A stretch of DNA of 64,000 bases from Acanthosepion esculentum (lineage: Eukaryota; Mollusca; Cephalopoda; Sepiida; Sepiidae): NCBI GenBank assembly GCA_964036315.1, contig OZ038507.1, positions 62,414,388 to 62,478,387 of the forward strand. Direction: 5' to 3'. Shown piece after piece: positions 38,400 to 51,879 of the stretch. The translations under genes and the position numbers were made by a program. The notes beneath the pieces are model-generated. The model did no database searches. It saw nothing but the letters and a program-made list of their open reading frames with translations, and was not told where the DNA came from. Positions within the stretch are counted from its first letter, which is position 1, and each line of letters begins with the position of its first letter.

Positions 38400-39148
38400 C
38401 AGTTTATTTTTTTAGGGTTAGCTTGACTTTCCATATCCATTTCAACTGTGCCATTCTGCTTGATGTCAACGCAATTCTTGCATTGATTAACGACTTGGAT
38501 GCATCTTGGCCGTTGATTGCAACAAGCAATTTGAATTGTTTTATAGTTTTCAATTACTGGACACTGACTATAATTGGTGTCCTGATGGGTTCACCACTAT
38601 TTCCCATCATGTGCGTTTTCTCGGCGTTGATTTCCACGCCGCAGTGGGGTGCTGATTCGTCCATACACCTAACCAGGTTAGGCAGTTCGTCTTCACTTCC
38701 AGCTCGGCCGTCGATGTCATAAGCAAAGCTGTGGTTCGTAATCGTTTCCCCAGCGATACTGATTGTGTGTCGATATGGTTCTCAACGGAATCCGACATTA
38801 TTCTTTCAAGGAAGTTATTAAAAAGCGTAGGGGACAGTAGACATCTTTGTCACACGCCGACTGATATGCAAGAACCAATCTCCACCCCACTCTTCCTTAG
38901 GCACGAATCGCATTGCCTGCCTCTTGGTATAAGTGTTGAATTGTTTTCAATCAGCTTATGGCTAATATTATATTTCTTCGTATTAGCCCACAGTGCCACG
39001 TACCACACACGGTCGAACGCGTCTATGAATATGGGGAAGATGTCTCGCTGATGCTGACTGTTTTTTTTTCATATATTTGCTAGGTTGCTCTCCTTCCGGT
39101 TCTGAAGCCAGCCTCTTCTTCAGAAATTATTTCTTCTGCTTTAGGCTT
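38400..39148 (-). mobile_element. LINE-C reverse transcriptase relic, downstream part
   Basis: Minus strand: 'FIDAFDRVWYVALWANTKKY' (F-D-R-V-W motif with a catalytic aspartate), 'CLLSPTLFNNFLERIM' with a broken G-V-R-Q-G-C, 'FAYDIDGRAGSEDELPNLVR' (the Y-A-D-D position reads A-Y-D-I-D), 'VEINAEKTHMMGN' and 'NARIALT'. The order and wording match the reverse transcriptase of a third non-LTR family common in invertebrates. Frames are broken at several places. Confidence 0.8.
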
Positions 39149-39454
39149 AAAACATTTCTTTAATCATTTCATCCCAAGCAAGGCAACAAAGCCACTAAGT
39201 AGTGTTACTGAATGTTAAAAAATATGAGAAAAAGAAAATATATGAATGAATGAACGAGAACAATAAGAGAAACAGAAATGAAGAAGACAAAACTTAACGG
39301 TTGACATTGAATTAAAACTTTTGAAGATAAAACTTGAAAAGCAAGAAGCCGGAAGTGAGAAATGTGAGAGAAGAAACTGTTAGCGTAGAACTCACGGTTA
39401 CATTTAGCCATTTCGACTGTAAAATGATGAGACCTTGCCGCCAATCTAGTACTG
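39149..39454 (-). mobile_element. LINE-B 3' end nested in LINE-C
   Basis: Minus strand: 'ATRLAARSHHFTVEMAKCNR', 'EFYANSFFSHISHFRLL' and the tail GTGGCTTTGTTGCCTTGCTT plus GGGATGAAATGATTAAAGAAATG, matching the LINE-B 3' ends at 3.05 and 7.25 kb. It interrupts the LINE-C reverse transcriptase between its N-terminal part (39.46-39.79 kb) and its core (38.4-39.15 kb). Confidence 0.8.
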
Positions 39455-39800
39455 CGCTTATCGTTCTATAATTATGACATAGTTGTAAACTACCTTTCTT
39501 GGGGTCGGCGATGTTGAGGCATAGTGTCCATGGTGTTGGCCATTCACTGGTTCGCCTGATCGTATTGTTGATGATTGTAAGAATTTCGATCACTGACTAT
39601 CCTTCGATCTTGACCAGGTCTGCAGGAATGTTGTCGGTTCCAAACAACTCCACCATCTTTCAATGTTTTAATGGCATCTTGTACTTCTCCTAAAATTAGG
39701 ACGTCGTCATCGTTTGACGATTCTTTGTACCCTGTAGTCTCTTCTGTTTTTTGGTAGTTGTCCAAACCTGCCCTTCTCTTGGTTAAGTCGTCTTGTTCTG
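39455..39800 (-). mobile_element. LINE-C reverse transcriptase relic, upstream part
   Basis: Minus strand: 'ILGEVQDAIKTLKDG', a decayed 'DNIPADLVKIEG'-type block, 'VIEILTIINNTIRRTSEWPT', 'PWTLCLNIADPKKGSLQLCH' and 'NYRTIS'. P-K-K-G ... N-Y-R-T-I-S is the conserved first block of non-LTR reverse transcriptases. It runs in the same direction as the 38.4-39.15 kb relic and in the correct order once the nested LINE-B is removed. Confidence 0.82.
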
Positions 39801-40079
39801 TGAGACGGTTTTCATTTTTGTCTTGGAAGATGATGACTCGTGGTTTATTTTTTTTAGGCCCTTCACAATCCGGAATGCTCTTTTAATGTTGGTCTTTTCC
39901 AGACTATCCTCTATCTCTGGCTATTGTTTCTCCACCCTGTTTTCTTTGGCCTTTTTCCATGTTCTTCCTTTCAGAATACAAGGAAATCTACAAAAAACAA
40001 CAAAAAATCAGGAAGAGCACGGAAAGGTCAAAGAACGTTGAGTGCCGCTTTATAGTGTGTCCTACCAATCATTTTTTGC

Positions 40080-40895
40080 ATTAGTGTGTATCCTACCACC
40101 AAATTTGTGTCTCCTACCACCACAACATTTCTGTATCCTACCACCACATTTGTGTCTCCTACCACCACATTTGTGTCTCCTACCACAACATTTGTGTCTC
40201 CTACCACCACATTTGTGTATCCTACCACCACATTTGTGTCTCCTACCACAACATTTGTGTCTCCTACCACCACATTTGTGTATCCTACCACCACATTTGT
40301 GTCTCCTACCACAACATTTGTGTCTCCTACCACAACATTTGTGTCTCCTACCACAACATTTGTGTCTCCTAACCGCCACATTTGAGTCTCCCACCACCAC
40401 ATTTGTGTCTCCTACCACCATATTTGTGTATCCTACCCCCACATTTGTGTCTCCTACCACTACATTTGTGTATCCTACCACCACATTTATGTCTCCTACC
40501 ACATTTGTGTATCCTACAACCACATTTGTGTATCCCACCACAACATTTATGTATCCTACCGCCACATTTGAGTCTCCTTCCACCACATTTCTGTATCCTA
40601 CCACCACATTTGTGTATCTTACCAACACATTTGAGTCTCCTACCACCAATCTGTGTCTTCTACCACCCCATTTGTATATCCTACCACCACATTTATGTAT
40701 CCTACCACTACATTTGTGTATCCTATCACTACATTTGAGTCTCCTACCACAACATTTGTGTATCCTACCATCACATTTGTGTCTCCTACCACCACATTTG
40801 TGTATCCCATCACAACATTTGTGTATCCTACCGCCACATTTGAGTCTCCTACTACCACATTTCTGTATCCTACCACCACATTTGTGTCCTATGTT
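40080..40895. repeat. 21-bp minisatellite, about 38 copies
   Basis: Unit 'GTGTCTCCTACCACCACATTT', mostly with a GTGTCT/GTGTAT alternation; variants include GAGTCT, CTGTAT and CCACAACATTT. Because 21 is a multiple of three and most units lack stops, both strands stay open (304 plus-strand and 332 minus-strand codons, and several shorter frames). All three phases on either strand read as seven-residue repeats. Such symmetry is expected from the repeat alone and argues against a gene. Confidence 0.95.
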
Positions 40896-41509
40896 ATTAA
40901 GGTATTGCCCCGATTTAGATAATATAGGATGCAAATATGGTGGTCGGACACACTGATCGATAGGTGACACGCTAAAGCGACACAGAACATTGGATTTCGT
41001 CTCTACTTTGGACATTATTGCTGTATTCTCAATTGGTATCATTCCAGCCAGATTCAACAAGCGTCAGTCCTGAAGTTTGGAAAATTTCATTTTCACCTAT
41101 TTTAACCACATGCTCATGGCTTCTTTCCATTGTTTAAGACATTTCATTTCAGCTTTTCTGCACTCTTATTAACGTTGTCTTTCAGAAAATGTATATTTAT
41201 ATATGGTTTTAACTAAGTGATAATGTGTTACAACGGCTGAAAGATGAAAAAATAAACCCTAAAAAACGATTTTGTTCATTTTTACGCCCTATTTTGCTCT
41301 CCTGTTACTCAGAAATATAGCATGAAGGGGTCTGTTTTATTGGAACTGTTTTATTGGATCTGTTTTATTGAATTTTTTGGTGAAATTTCTGATACACACT
41401 GTATGATTAGGTGGTTTGCATATATCTTTATGCGGTGACAGAAAGCCGAAATCCAGGATTTCGACTGTAAAAGGTTTTTGCGAATTAAAAAAAAAAATAA
41501 TTTGGGATT
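40896..41509. other. Junction region before the satellite, no recognised feature
   Basis: Single-copy-looking sequence. Short words such as GGTCTGTTTTATTGGA and CTGTTTTATTGGATCTG near 41330-41365 are locally duplicated. The satellite begins within an abrupt transition after an A run at 41487-41498. Confidence 0.5.
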
Positions 41510-44130
41510 TCTGCAACAAGTGACAGGAGAGTGTGATTAGTCGATTGAATTTGAGAGATTCATAATATTTGTGATGGAGAAAAAAGAGTTCCAAAGGCAA
41601 CCAACGAAAGGAGAGCGTGATTAGTTGTTGGAATTTGAGAGATTCATAATGGTTATGATGAAGGAAAAAGAGTTCCAAAGGCAACCAACGAAAGGAGAGC
41701 GTGATTAGTTGTCGGAATTTGAGAGACTCATAATGGTTATGATGGAGGAAAAAGAGTTCCAAAGGCAACCAACGAAAGGAGAGCGTGATTAGTTGTCGGA
41801 ATTTGAGAGATTCATAATATTTGTGATGGAGAAAAAAGAGTTCCAAAGGCAACCAACGAAAGGAGAGCGTGATTAGTTGTCGGAATTTGAGTGATTCATA
41901 ATATTTGTGATGGAGAAAAAAGAGTTCCAAAGGCAACCAACGAAAGGAGAGCGTAATTAGTTGTCGGAATTTGAGAGATTCATAATATTTGTGATGGAGA
42001 AAAAAGAGTTCCAAAGGCAACCAAGGAAAGGAGAGCGTGATTAGTTGTCGGAATTTGAGAGATTCATAATATTTGTGATGGAGAAAAAAGAGTTCCAAAG
42101 GCAACCAACGAAAGGAGAGCGTGATTAGTTGTCGGAATTTGAGAGATTCATAATATTTGTGATGGAGAAAAAAGAGTTCCAAAGGCAACCAACGAAAGGA
42201 GAGTGTGATTAGTTGTTGGAATTTGAGAGATTCATAATATTTGTGATGGAGAAAAAGAGTTCCAAAGGCAACCAACGAAAGGAGAGCGTGATTAGTTGTC
42301 GGAATTTGAGAGACTCATAATGGTTATGATGAAGGAAAAAGAGTTCCAAAGGCAACGAACGAAAGGAGAGCGTGATTAGTTGTCGGAATTTGAGAGACTC
42401 ATAATGGTTATGATGGAGGAAAAAGAGTTCCAAAGGCAACCAACGAAAGGAGAGCGTGATTAGTTGTCGGAATTTGAGAGATTCATAATATTTGTGATGG
42501 AGAAAAAAGAGTTCCAAAGGCAACCAACGAAAGGAGAGCGTGATTAGTTGTCGGAATTTGAGAGATTCATAATATTGGTGATGGAGAAAAAAGAGTTCCA
42601 AAGGCAACCAACGAAAGGAGAGCGTGATTAATTGTCGGAATTTGAGAGATTCATAATATTTGTGATGAAGAAAAAAGAGTTCCAAAGGCAACCAACGAAA
42701 GGAGAGCGTGATTAGTTCTCGGAATTTGAGAGATTCATAATATTTGTGATGGAGAAAAAAGAGTTCCAAAGGCAACCAACGAAAGGAGAGCGTGATTAGT
42801 TCTCGGAATTTGAGAGATTCATAATATTTGTGATGGAGAAAAAAGAGTTCCAAAGGCAACCAACGAAAGGAGAGCGTGATTAGTTGTCGGAATTTGAGAG
42901 ATTCATAATATTTGTGATGGAGAAAAAAGAGTTCCAAAGGCAACCAACGAAATGAGAGCGTGATTAGTTGTCGGAATTTGAGAGATTCATAATATTTGTG
43001 ATGGAGAAAAAAGAGTTCCAAAGGCAACCAACGAAATGAGAGCGTGATTAGTTCTCGGAATTTGAGAGATTCATAATATTTGTGATGGAGAAAAAAGAGT
43101 TCCAAAGGCAACCAACGAAATGAGAGCGGGATTAGTTGTCGGAATTTGAGAGATTCATAATATTTGTGATGGAGAAAAAAGAGTTCGAAAGGCAACCAAC
43201 GAAATGAGAGCGTGATTAGTTGTCGGAATTTGAGAGATTCATAATATTTGTGATGGAGAAAAAAGAGTTCCAAAGGCAACCAACGAAATGAGATCGTGAT
43301 TAGTTCTCGGAATTTGAGAGATTCATAATATTTGTGATGGAGAAAAAAGAGTTCCAAAGGCAACCAACGAAATGGGAGCGTGATTAGTTCTCGGAATTTG
43401 AGAGATTCATAATATTTGTGATGGAGAAAAAAGAGTTCCAAAGGCAACCAACGAAATGAGAGCGTGATTAGTTGTCGGAATTTGAGAGATTCATAATATT
43501 TGTGATGGAGAAAAAAGAGTTCCAAAGGCAACCAACGATAGGAGAGCGTGATTAGTTGTCGGAATTTGAGAGATTCATAATATTTGTGATGTAGAAAAAA
43601 GAGTTCCAAAGGCAACCAACGGAAGGAGAGCGTGATTAGCTGTCGGAATTTGAGAGATTCATAATATTTGTGATGGAGAAAAAAGAGTTCCAAAGGCAAC
43701 CAACGAAAGGAGAGCGCGATTAGTTGTCGGAATTTGAGAGATTCATAATATTTGTGATGGAGAAAAAAGAGTTCCAAAGGCATCCAACTAAAGGAGAGCG
43801 TGATTAGTTGTCGGAATTTGAGAGATTCATAATATTTGTGATGAAGAAAAAAGAGTTCCAAAGCAACCAACGAAAAGAGAGCGTGATTAGTTGTCGGAAT
43901 TTGAGAGATTCATAATATTTGTGATGGATAAAAAAGAGTTCCAAAGGCAACCAACGAAAGGAGAGCGTGATTAGTTGTCGGAATTTGAGAGATTCATAAT
44001 ATTTGTGATGGAAAAAAAAGAGTTCCAAAGGCAACCAACGAAAGGAGAGCAGGATTAATTGTCGGAATTTCAGAGATTCATAATATTTGTGATGGAGAAA
44101 AAAGAGTTCCAATGGCAACAAACGAAAGGA
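41510..44130. repeat. Satellite subtype A domain (edge-proximal)
   Basis: Monomers here mostly carry GATTCATAATATTTGTGATG then GAGAAAAAAGAG (subtype A), with a few subtype B units near 41640-41750 and 42310-42420. Several carry private variants (GAAATGAGAGCG, TTAGTTCTCGG) that are rare deeper in the array, so this outer domain has evolved separately and shows no long duplication. Confidence 0.85.
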
Positions 44131-44149
44131 GTGCGTTATTAGTTGTCGG

Positions 44150-45840
44150 AATTTGAGAGACTCATAATGGTTATGATGGAGGAAAAAGAGTTCCAAAGGC
44201 AACCAACGAAAGGAGAGCGTGATTAGTTGTCGGAATTTGAGAGACTCATAATGGTTATGATGGAGGAAAAAGAGTTCCAAATGCAACCAACGAAAGGAGA
44301 GCGTGATTAGTTGTCGGAATTTGAGAGACTCATAATGGTTATGATGGAGGAAAAAGAGTTCCAAATGCAACCAACGAAAGGAGAGCGTGATTAGTTGTCA
44401 GAATTTGAGAGTCTCATAATGGTTATGATGGAGGAAAAAGAGTTCCAAAGGCAACCAACGAAAGGAGAGCGTGATTAGTTGTCGGAATTTGAGAGACTCA
44501 TAATGGTTATGATGGAGGAAAAAGAGTTCCAAAGGCAACCAACGAAAGGAGAGCGTGATTAGTTGTCGGAATTTGAGAGACTCATAATGGTTATGATGGA
44601 GGAAAAAGAGTTCCAAAGGCAACCAACGAAATGAGAGCGTGATTAGTTGTCGGAATTTGAGAGACTCATAATGGTTATGATGGAGGAAAAAGAGTTCCAA
44701 AGGCAACCAACGAAAGGAGAGCGTGATTAGTTGTCGGAATTTGAGAGATTCATAATGGTTATGATGGAGGAAAAAGAGTTCCAAAATCAACCAACGAAAG
44801 GAGAGCGTGATTAGTTGTCGGAATTTGAGAGACTCATAATGGTTATGATGGAGGAAAAAGAGTTCCAAAGGCAACCAACGAAAGGAGAGCGTGATTAGTT
44901 GTCGGAATTTGAGAGACTCATAATGGTTATGATGGAGGAAAAAGAGTTCCAAAGGCAACCAACGAAAGGAGAGCGTGATTAGTTGTCGGAATTTGAGAGA
45001 CTCATAATGGTTATGATGGAGGAAAAAGAGTTCCAAAGGCAACCAACGAAAGGAGAGCGTGATTAGTTGTCGGAATTTGAGAGACTCATAATGGTCATGA
45101 TGGAGGAAAAAGAGTTCCAAAGGCAAGAAATGAAAGGAGAGCGTGATTAGTTGACGGAATTTGAGAGACTCATAATGGTTATGATGGAGGAAAAAGAGTT
45201 TCAAAGGCAACCAACGAAAGGAGAGCGTGATTAGTTGTCGGAATTTGAGAGACTCATAATGGTTATGATGGAGGAAAAAGAGTTCCAAAGGCAACCAACG
45301 AAAGGAGAGCGTGATTAGTTGTCGGAATTTGAGAGACTCATAATGGTTATGATGGAGGAAAAAGAGTTCCAAAGGCAACCAACGAAAGGAGAGCGTGATT
45401 AGTTGTCGGAATTTGAGAGACTCATAATGGTTATGATGGAGGAAAAAGAGTTCCAAAATCAACCAATGAAAGGAGAGCGTGATTAGTTGTCGGAATTTGA
45501 GAGATTCATAATGGTTATGATGGAGAAAAAAGAGTTCCAAAGGCAACCAACGAAAGGAGAGCGTGATTAGTTGTCGGAATTTGAGAGATTCATAATGGTT
45601 ATGATGGAGGAAAAAGAGTTCCAAAGGTAACCAACGAAAGGAGAGCGTGATTAGTTGTCGGAATTTGAGAGATTCATAATGGTTATGATGGGGGAAAAAG
45701 AGTTCCAAAAGCAACCAACGAAAGGAGAGCGTGATTAGTTGTCGGAATTTGAGAGACTCATAATGGTTATGATGGAGGAAAACGAGTTACAAAGGCAACC
45801 AACGAAAGGAGAGCGTGATTAGTTGTCGGAATTTGAGAGA
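44150..45840. repeat. Satellite subtype B domain
   Basis: Monomers here carry GACTCATAATGGTTATGATG then GAGGAAAAAGAG (subtype B). From here on, blocks of B monomers alternate with shorter blocks of three to seven A monomers, and this alternation is repeated in the duplicated higher-order units. Confidence 0.85.
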
Positions 45841-48800
45841 TTCATAATATTTGTGATGGAGAAAAAGAGTTACCAAAGCAACCAACGAAAGGAGAGCGTG
45901 ATTAGTTGTCGGAATTTGAGAGATTCATAATATTTGTGATGGAGAAAAAAGAGTTCCAAACGCAACCAACGAAAGGAGAGCGTGATTAGTTGTCGGAATT
46001 TGAGAGATTCATAATATTTGTGATGGAGAAAAAAGAGTTCCAAAGGCATCCAACGAAAGGAGAGCGTGATTAGTTGTCGGAATTTGAGAGATTCATAATA
46101 TTTGTGATGAAGAAAAAAGAGTTCCAAAGCAACCAACGAAAGGAGAGCGTGATTAGTTGTCGGAATTTGAGAGATTCATAATATTTGTGATGGATAAAAA
46201 AGAGTTCCAAAGGCAACCAACGAAAGGAGAGCGTGATTAGTTGTCGGAATTTGAGAGATTCATAATATTTGTGATGGAAAAAAAAGAGTTCCAAAGGCAA
46301 CCAACGAAAGGAGAGCAGGATTAATTGTCGGAATTTCAGAGATTCATAATATTTGTGATGGAGAAAAAAGAGTTCCAATGGCAACCAACGAAAGGAGAGC
46401 GTGATTAGTTTTCGGAATTTGAGAGACTCCTAATGGTTATGCTGCAGGAAAAAGAGTTCCAAAGGCAACCAACGAAAGGAGAGCGTGATTAGTTGTCGGA
46501 ATTTGAGAGACTCATAATGGTTATGATGGAGGAAAAAGAGTTCCAAAGGCAACAAACGAAAGGAGTGCGTGATTAGTTGTCGGAATTTGAGAGACTCATA
46601 ATGGTTATGATGGAGGAAAAAGAGTTCCAAAGGCAACCAACGAAAGGAGAGCGTGATTAGTTGTCGGAATTTGAGAGACTCATAATGGTTATGATGGAGG
46701 AAAAAGAGTTCCAAAGGCAACCAACGAAAGGAGAGCGTGATTAGTTGTCGGAATTTGAGAGACTCATAATGGTTATGATGGAGGAAAAAGAGTTCCAAAG
46801 GCAACCAACGAAGGGAGGGCGTGATTAGTTGTCGGAATTTGAGAGACTCATAATGGTTATGATGGAGGAAAAAGAGTTCCAAAGGCAACCAACGAAAGGA
46901 GAGCGTGATTAGTTGTCGGAATTTGAGAGACTCATAATGGTTATGATGGGGGAAAAAGAGTTCCAAAGGCAACCAACGAAAGGAGAGCGTGATTAGTTGT
47001 CGGAATTTGAGAGATTCATAATGGTTATGATGGAGGAAAAAGAGTTCCAAAAGCAACCAACGAAAGGAGGGCGTGATTAGTTGTCGGAATTTGAGAGACT
47101 CATAATGGTTATGATGGAGGAAAAAGAGTTCCAAAGGCAACCAACGAAAGGAGAGCGTGATTAGTTGTCGGAATTTGAGAGACTCATAATGGTTATGATG
47201 GAGGAAAAAGAGTTCCAAAGGCAACCAATGAAAGGAGAGCGTGATTAGTTGTCGGAATTTGAGAGACTCATAATGGTTATGATGGAGGAAAAAGAGTTCC
47301 AAAGGCAACCAACGAAAGGAGAGCGTGATTAGTTGTCGGAATTTGAGAGACTCATAAAGGTCATGATGGAGGAAAAAGAGTTCCAAAGGCAACCAATGAA
47401 AGGAGAGCGTGATTAGTTGACGGAATTTGAGAGACTCATAATGGTTATGATGGAGGAAAAAGAGTTTCAAAGGCAACCAATGAAAGGAGAGCGGGATTAG
47501 TTGTCGGAATTTGAGAGACTCATAATGGTTATGATGGAGGAAAAAGAGTTCCAAAGGCAACCAACGAAAGGAGAGCGTTATTAGTTGTCGGAATTTGAGA
47601 GACTCATAATGGTTATGATGGAGGAAAAAGAGTTCCAAAGGCAACCAACGAAAGGAGAGCGTGATTAGTTGTCGGAATTTGAGAGACTCATAATGTTTAT
47701 GATGGAGGAAAAAGAGTTCCAAAATCAACCAATGAAAGGAGAGCGTGATTAGTTGTCGGAATTTGAGAGACTCATAATGGTTATGATGGAGGAAAAAGAG
47801 TTCCAAAGGCAACCAACGAAAGGAGAGCGTGATTAGTTGTCGGAATTTGAGAGATTCATAATGGTTATGATGGAGGAAAAAGAGTTCCAAAGGCAACCAA
47901 CGAAAGGAGAGCGTGATTAGTTGTCGGAATTTGAGAGATTCATAATGGTTATGATGGAGGAAAAAGAGTTCCAAAAGCAACCAACGAAAGGAGAGCGTGA
48001 TTAGTTGTCGGAATTTGAGAGACTCATAATGTTTATGATGGAGGAAAAAGAGTTACAAAGGCAACCAACGAAAGCAGAGCGTGATTAGTTGTCGGAATTT
48101 GAGAGATTCATAATATTTGTGATGGAGAAAAAAGAGTTCCAAAGGCAACCAACGAAAGGAGAGCGTGATTAGTTGTCGGAATTTGAGAGATTCATAATAT
48201 TTGTGATGGAGAAAAAAGAGTTCCAAAGGCATCCAACGAAAGGAGAGCGTGATTAGTTGTCGGAATTTGAGAGATTCATAATATTTGTGATGAAGAAAAA
48301 AGAGTTCCAAAGCAACCAACGAAAGGAGAGCGTGATTAGTTGTCGGAATTTGAGAGACTCATAATGGTTATGATGGAGGAAAAAGAGTTCCAAAGGCAAC
48401 CAACGAAAGGAGAGCGTGATTAGTTGTCGGAATTTGAGAGACTCATAATGGTTATGATGGAGGAAAAAGAGTTCCAGAGGCAACCAACGAAAGGAGAGCG
48501 TGATTAGTTGTCGGAATTTGAGAGACTCATAATGGTTATGATGGAGGAAAAAGAGTTCCAAAGGCAACCAACGAAAGGAGAGCGTGATTAGTTGTCGGAA
48601 TTTGAGAGACTCATAATGGTTATGATGGAGGAAAAAGAGTTCCAAAGGCAACCAACGAAAGGAGAGCGTGATTAGTTGTCGGAATTTGAGAGACTCATAA
48701 TGGTTATGATGGAGGAAAAAGAGTTCCAAAATCAACCAATGAAAGGAGAGCGTGATTAGTTGTCGGAATTTGAGAGATTCATAATGGTTATGATGGAGAA

Positions 48801-51790
48801 AAAAGAGTTCCAAAGGCAACCAACGAAAGGAGAGCGTGATTAGTTGTCGGAATTTGAGAGATTCATAATGGTTATGATGGAGGAAAAAGAGTTCCAAAGG
48901 TAACCAACGAAAGGAGAGCGTGATTAGTTGTCGGAATTTGAGAGATTCATAATGGTTATGATGGGGGAAAAAGAGTTCCAAAAGCAACCAACGAAAGGAG
49001 AGCGTGATTAGTTGTCGGAATTTGAGAGACTCATAATGGTTATGATGGAGGAAAACGAGTTACAAAGGCAACCAACGAAAGGAGAGCGTGATTAGTTGTC
49101 GGAATTTGAGAGATTCATAATATTTGTGATGGAGAAAAAGAGTTACCAAAGCAACCAACGAAAGGAGAGCGTGATTAGTTGTCGGAATTTGAGAGATTCA
49201 TAATATTTGTGATGGAGAAAAAAGAGTTCCAAACGCAACCAACGAAAGGAGAGCGTGATTAGTTGTCGGAATTTGAGAGATTCATAATATTTGTGATGGA
49301 GAAAAAAGAGTTCCAAAGGCATCCAACGAAAGGAGAGCGTGATTAGTTGTCGGAATTTGAGAGATTCATAATATTTGTGATGAAGAAAAAAGAGTTCCAA
49401 AGCAACCAACGAAAGGAGAGCGTGATTAGTTGTCGGAATTTGAGAGATTCATAATATTTGTGATGGATAAAAAAGAGTTCCAAAGGCAACCAACGAAAGG
49501 AGAGCGTGATTAGTTGTCGGAATTTGAGAGATTCATAATATTTGTGATGGAAAAAAAAGAGTTCCAAAGGCAACCAACGAAAGGAGAGCAGGATTAATTG
49601 TCGGAATTTCAGAGATTCATAATATTTGTGATGGAGAAAAAAGAGTTCCAATGGCAACCAACGAAAGGAGAGCGTGATTAGTTTTCGGAATTTGAGAGAC
49701 TCATAATGGTTATGCTGCAGGAAAAAGAGTTCCAAAGGCAACCAACGAAAGGAGAGCGTGATTAGTTGTCGGAATTTGAGAGACTCATAATGGTTATGAT
49801 GGAGGAAAAAGAGTTCCAAAGGCAACAAACGAAAGGAGTGCGTGATTAGTTGTCGGAATTTGAGAGACTCATAATGGTTATGATGGAGGAAAAAGAGTTC
49901 CAAAGGCAACCAACGAAAGGAGAGCGTGATTAGTTGTCGGAATTTGAGAGACTCATAATGGTTATGATGGAGGAAAAAGAGTTCCAAAGGCAACCAACGA
50001 AAGGAGAGCGTGATTAGTTGTCGGAATTTGAGAGACTCATAATGGTTATGATGGAGGAAAAAGAGTTCCAAAGGCAACCAACGAAGGGAGGGCGTGATTA
50101 GTTGTCGGAATTTGAGAGACTCATAATGGTTATGATGGAGGAAAAAGAGTTCCAAAGGCAACCAACGAAAGGAGAGCGTGATTAGTTGTCGGAATTTGAG
50201 AGACTCATAATGGTTATGATGGGGGAAAAAGAGTTCCAAAGGCAACCAACGAAAGGAGAGCGTGATTAGTTGTCGGAATTTGAGAGATTCATAATGGTTA
50301 TGATGGAGGAAAAAGAGTTCCAAAAGCAACCAACGAAAGGAGGGCGTGATTAGTTGTCGGAATTTGAGAGACTCATAATGGTTATGATGGAGGAAAAAGA
50401 GTTCCAAAGGCAACCAACGAAAGGAGAGCGTGATTAGTTGTCGGAATTTGAGAGACTCATAATGGTTATGATGGAGGAAAAAGAGTTCCAAAGGCAACCA
50501 ATGAAAGGAGAGCGTGATTAGTTGTCGGAATTTGAGAGACTCATAATGGTTATGATGGAGGAAAAAGAGTTCCAAAGGCAACCAACGAAAGGAGAGCGTG
50601 ATTAGTTGTCGGAATTTGAGAGACTCATAAAGGTCATGATGGAGGAAAAAGAGTTCCAAAGGCAACCAATGAAAGGAGAGCGTGATTAGTTGACGGAATT
50701 TGAGAGACTCATAATGGTTATGATGGAGGAAAAAGAGTTTCAAAGGCAACCAATGAAAGGAGAGCGGGATTAGTTGTCGGAATTTGAGAGACTCATAATG
50801 GTTATGATGGAGGAAAAAGAGTTCCAAAGGCAACCAACGAAAGGAGAGCGTTATTAGTTGTCGGAATTTGAGAGACTCATAATGGTTATGATGGAGGAAA
50901 AAGAGTTCCAAAGGCAACCAACGAAAGGAGAGCGTGATTAGTTGTCGGAATTTGAGAGACTCATAATGTTTATGATGGAGGAAAAAGAGTTCCAAAATCA
51001 ACCAATGAAAGGAGAGCGTGATTAGTTGTCGGAATTTGAGAGACTCATAATGGTTATGATGGAGGAAAAAGAGTTCCAAAGGCAACCAACGAAAGGAGAG
51101 CGTGATTAGTTGTCGGAATTTGAGAGATTCATAATGGTTATGATGGAGGAAAAAGAGTTCCAAAGGCAACCAACGAAAGGAGAGCGTGATTAGTTGTCGG
51201 AATTTGAGAGATTCATAATGGTTATGATGGAGGAAAAAGAGTTCCAAAAGCAACCAACGAAAGGAGAGCGTGATTAGTTGTCGGAATTTGAGAGACTCAT
51301 AATGTTTATGATGGAGGAAAAAGAGTTACAAAGGCAACCAACGAAAGCAGAGCGTGATTAGTTGTCGGAATTTGAGAGATTCATAATATTTGTGATGGAG
51401 AAAAAAGAGTTCCAAAGGCAACCAACGAAAGGAGAGCGTGATTAGTTGTCGGAATTTGAGAGATTCATAATATTTGTGATGGAGAAAAAAGAGTTCCAAA
51501 GGCATCCAACGAAAGGAGAGCGTGATTAGTTGTCGGAATTTGAGAGATTCATAATATTTGTGATGAAGAAAAAAGAGTTCCAAAGCAACCAACGAAAGGA
51601 GAGCGTGATTAGTTGTCGGAATTTGAGAGACTCATAATGGTTATGATGGAGGAAAAAGAGTTCCAAAGGCAACCAACGAAAGGAGAGCGTGATTAGTTGT
51701 CGGAATTTGAGAGACTCATAATGGTTATGATGGAGGAAAAAGAGTTCCAGAGGCAACCAACGAAAGGAGAGCGTGATTAGTTGTCGGAAT
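45250..51790. repeat. Higher-order repeat: two tandem 3273-bp blocks (39 monomers)
   Basis: Rare variants recur at exactly 3273 bp: GCTGCAGG at 46441 and 49714; GGGGGAAAAAGAG with AAAAGCAACC at about 45690 and 48963; the short CCAAAGCAACC monomer, CATAAAGGTCATG, and TTCAGAGATTC likewise. 3273 = 39 x 84 - 3. The left break lies between about 45205 and 45385, the right between about 51750 and 51925; variants outside those limits no longer match. Identity between blocks is very high by eye, so the duplication is recent. Confidence 0.88.
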
Positions 51791-51879
51791 TTGAGAGACT
51801 CATAATGGTTATGATGGAGGAAAAAGAGTTCCAAAGGCAACCAACGAAAGGAGAGCGTGATTAGTTGTCGGAATTTGAG

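Noticed and set aside
38285..38722. 145-codon plus-strand open frame
   Set aside because: It is antisense to the LINE-C reverse transcriptase relic, whose motifs on the minus strand explain the sequence better.
40042..41060. 304-codon (+) and 332-codon (-) open frames near 40-41 kb as genes
   Set aside because: Explained by the 21-bp minisatellite, which is open in several phases on both strands.
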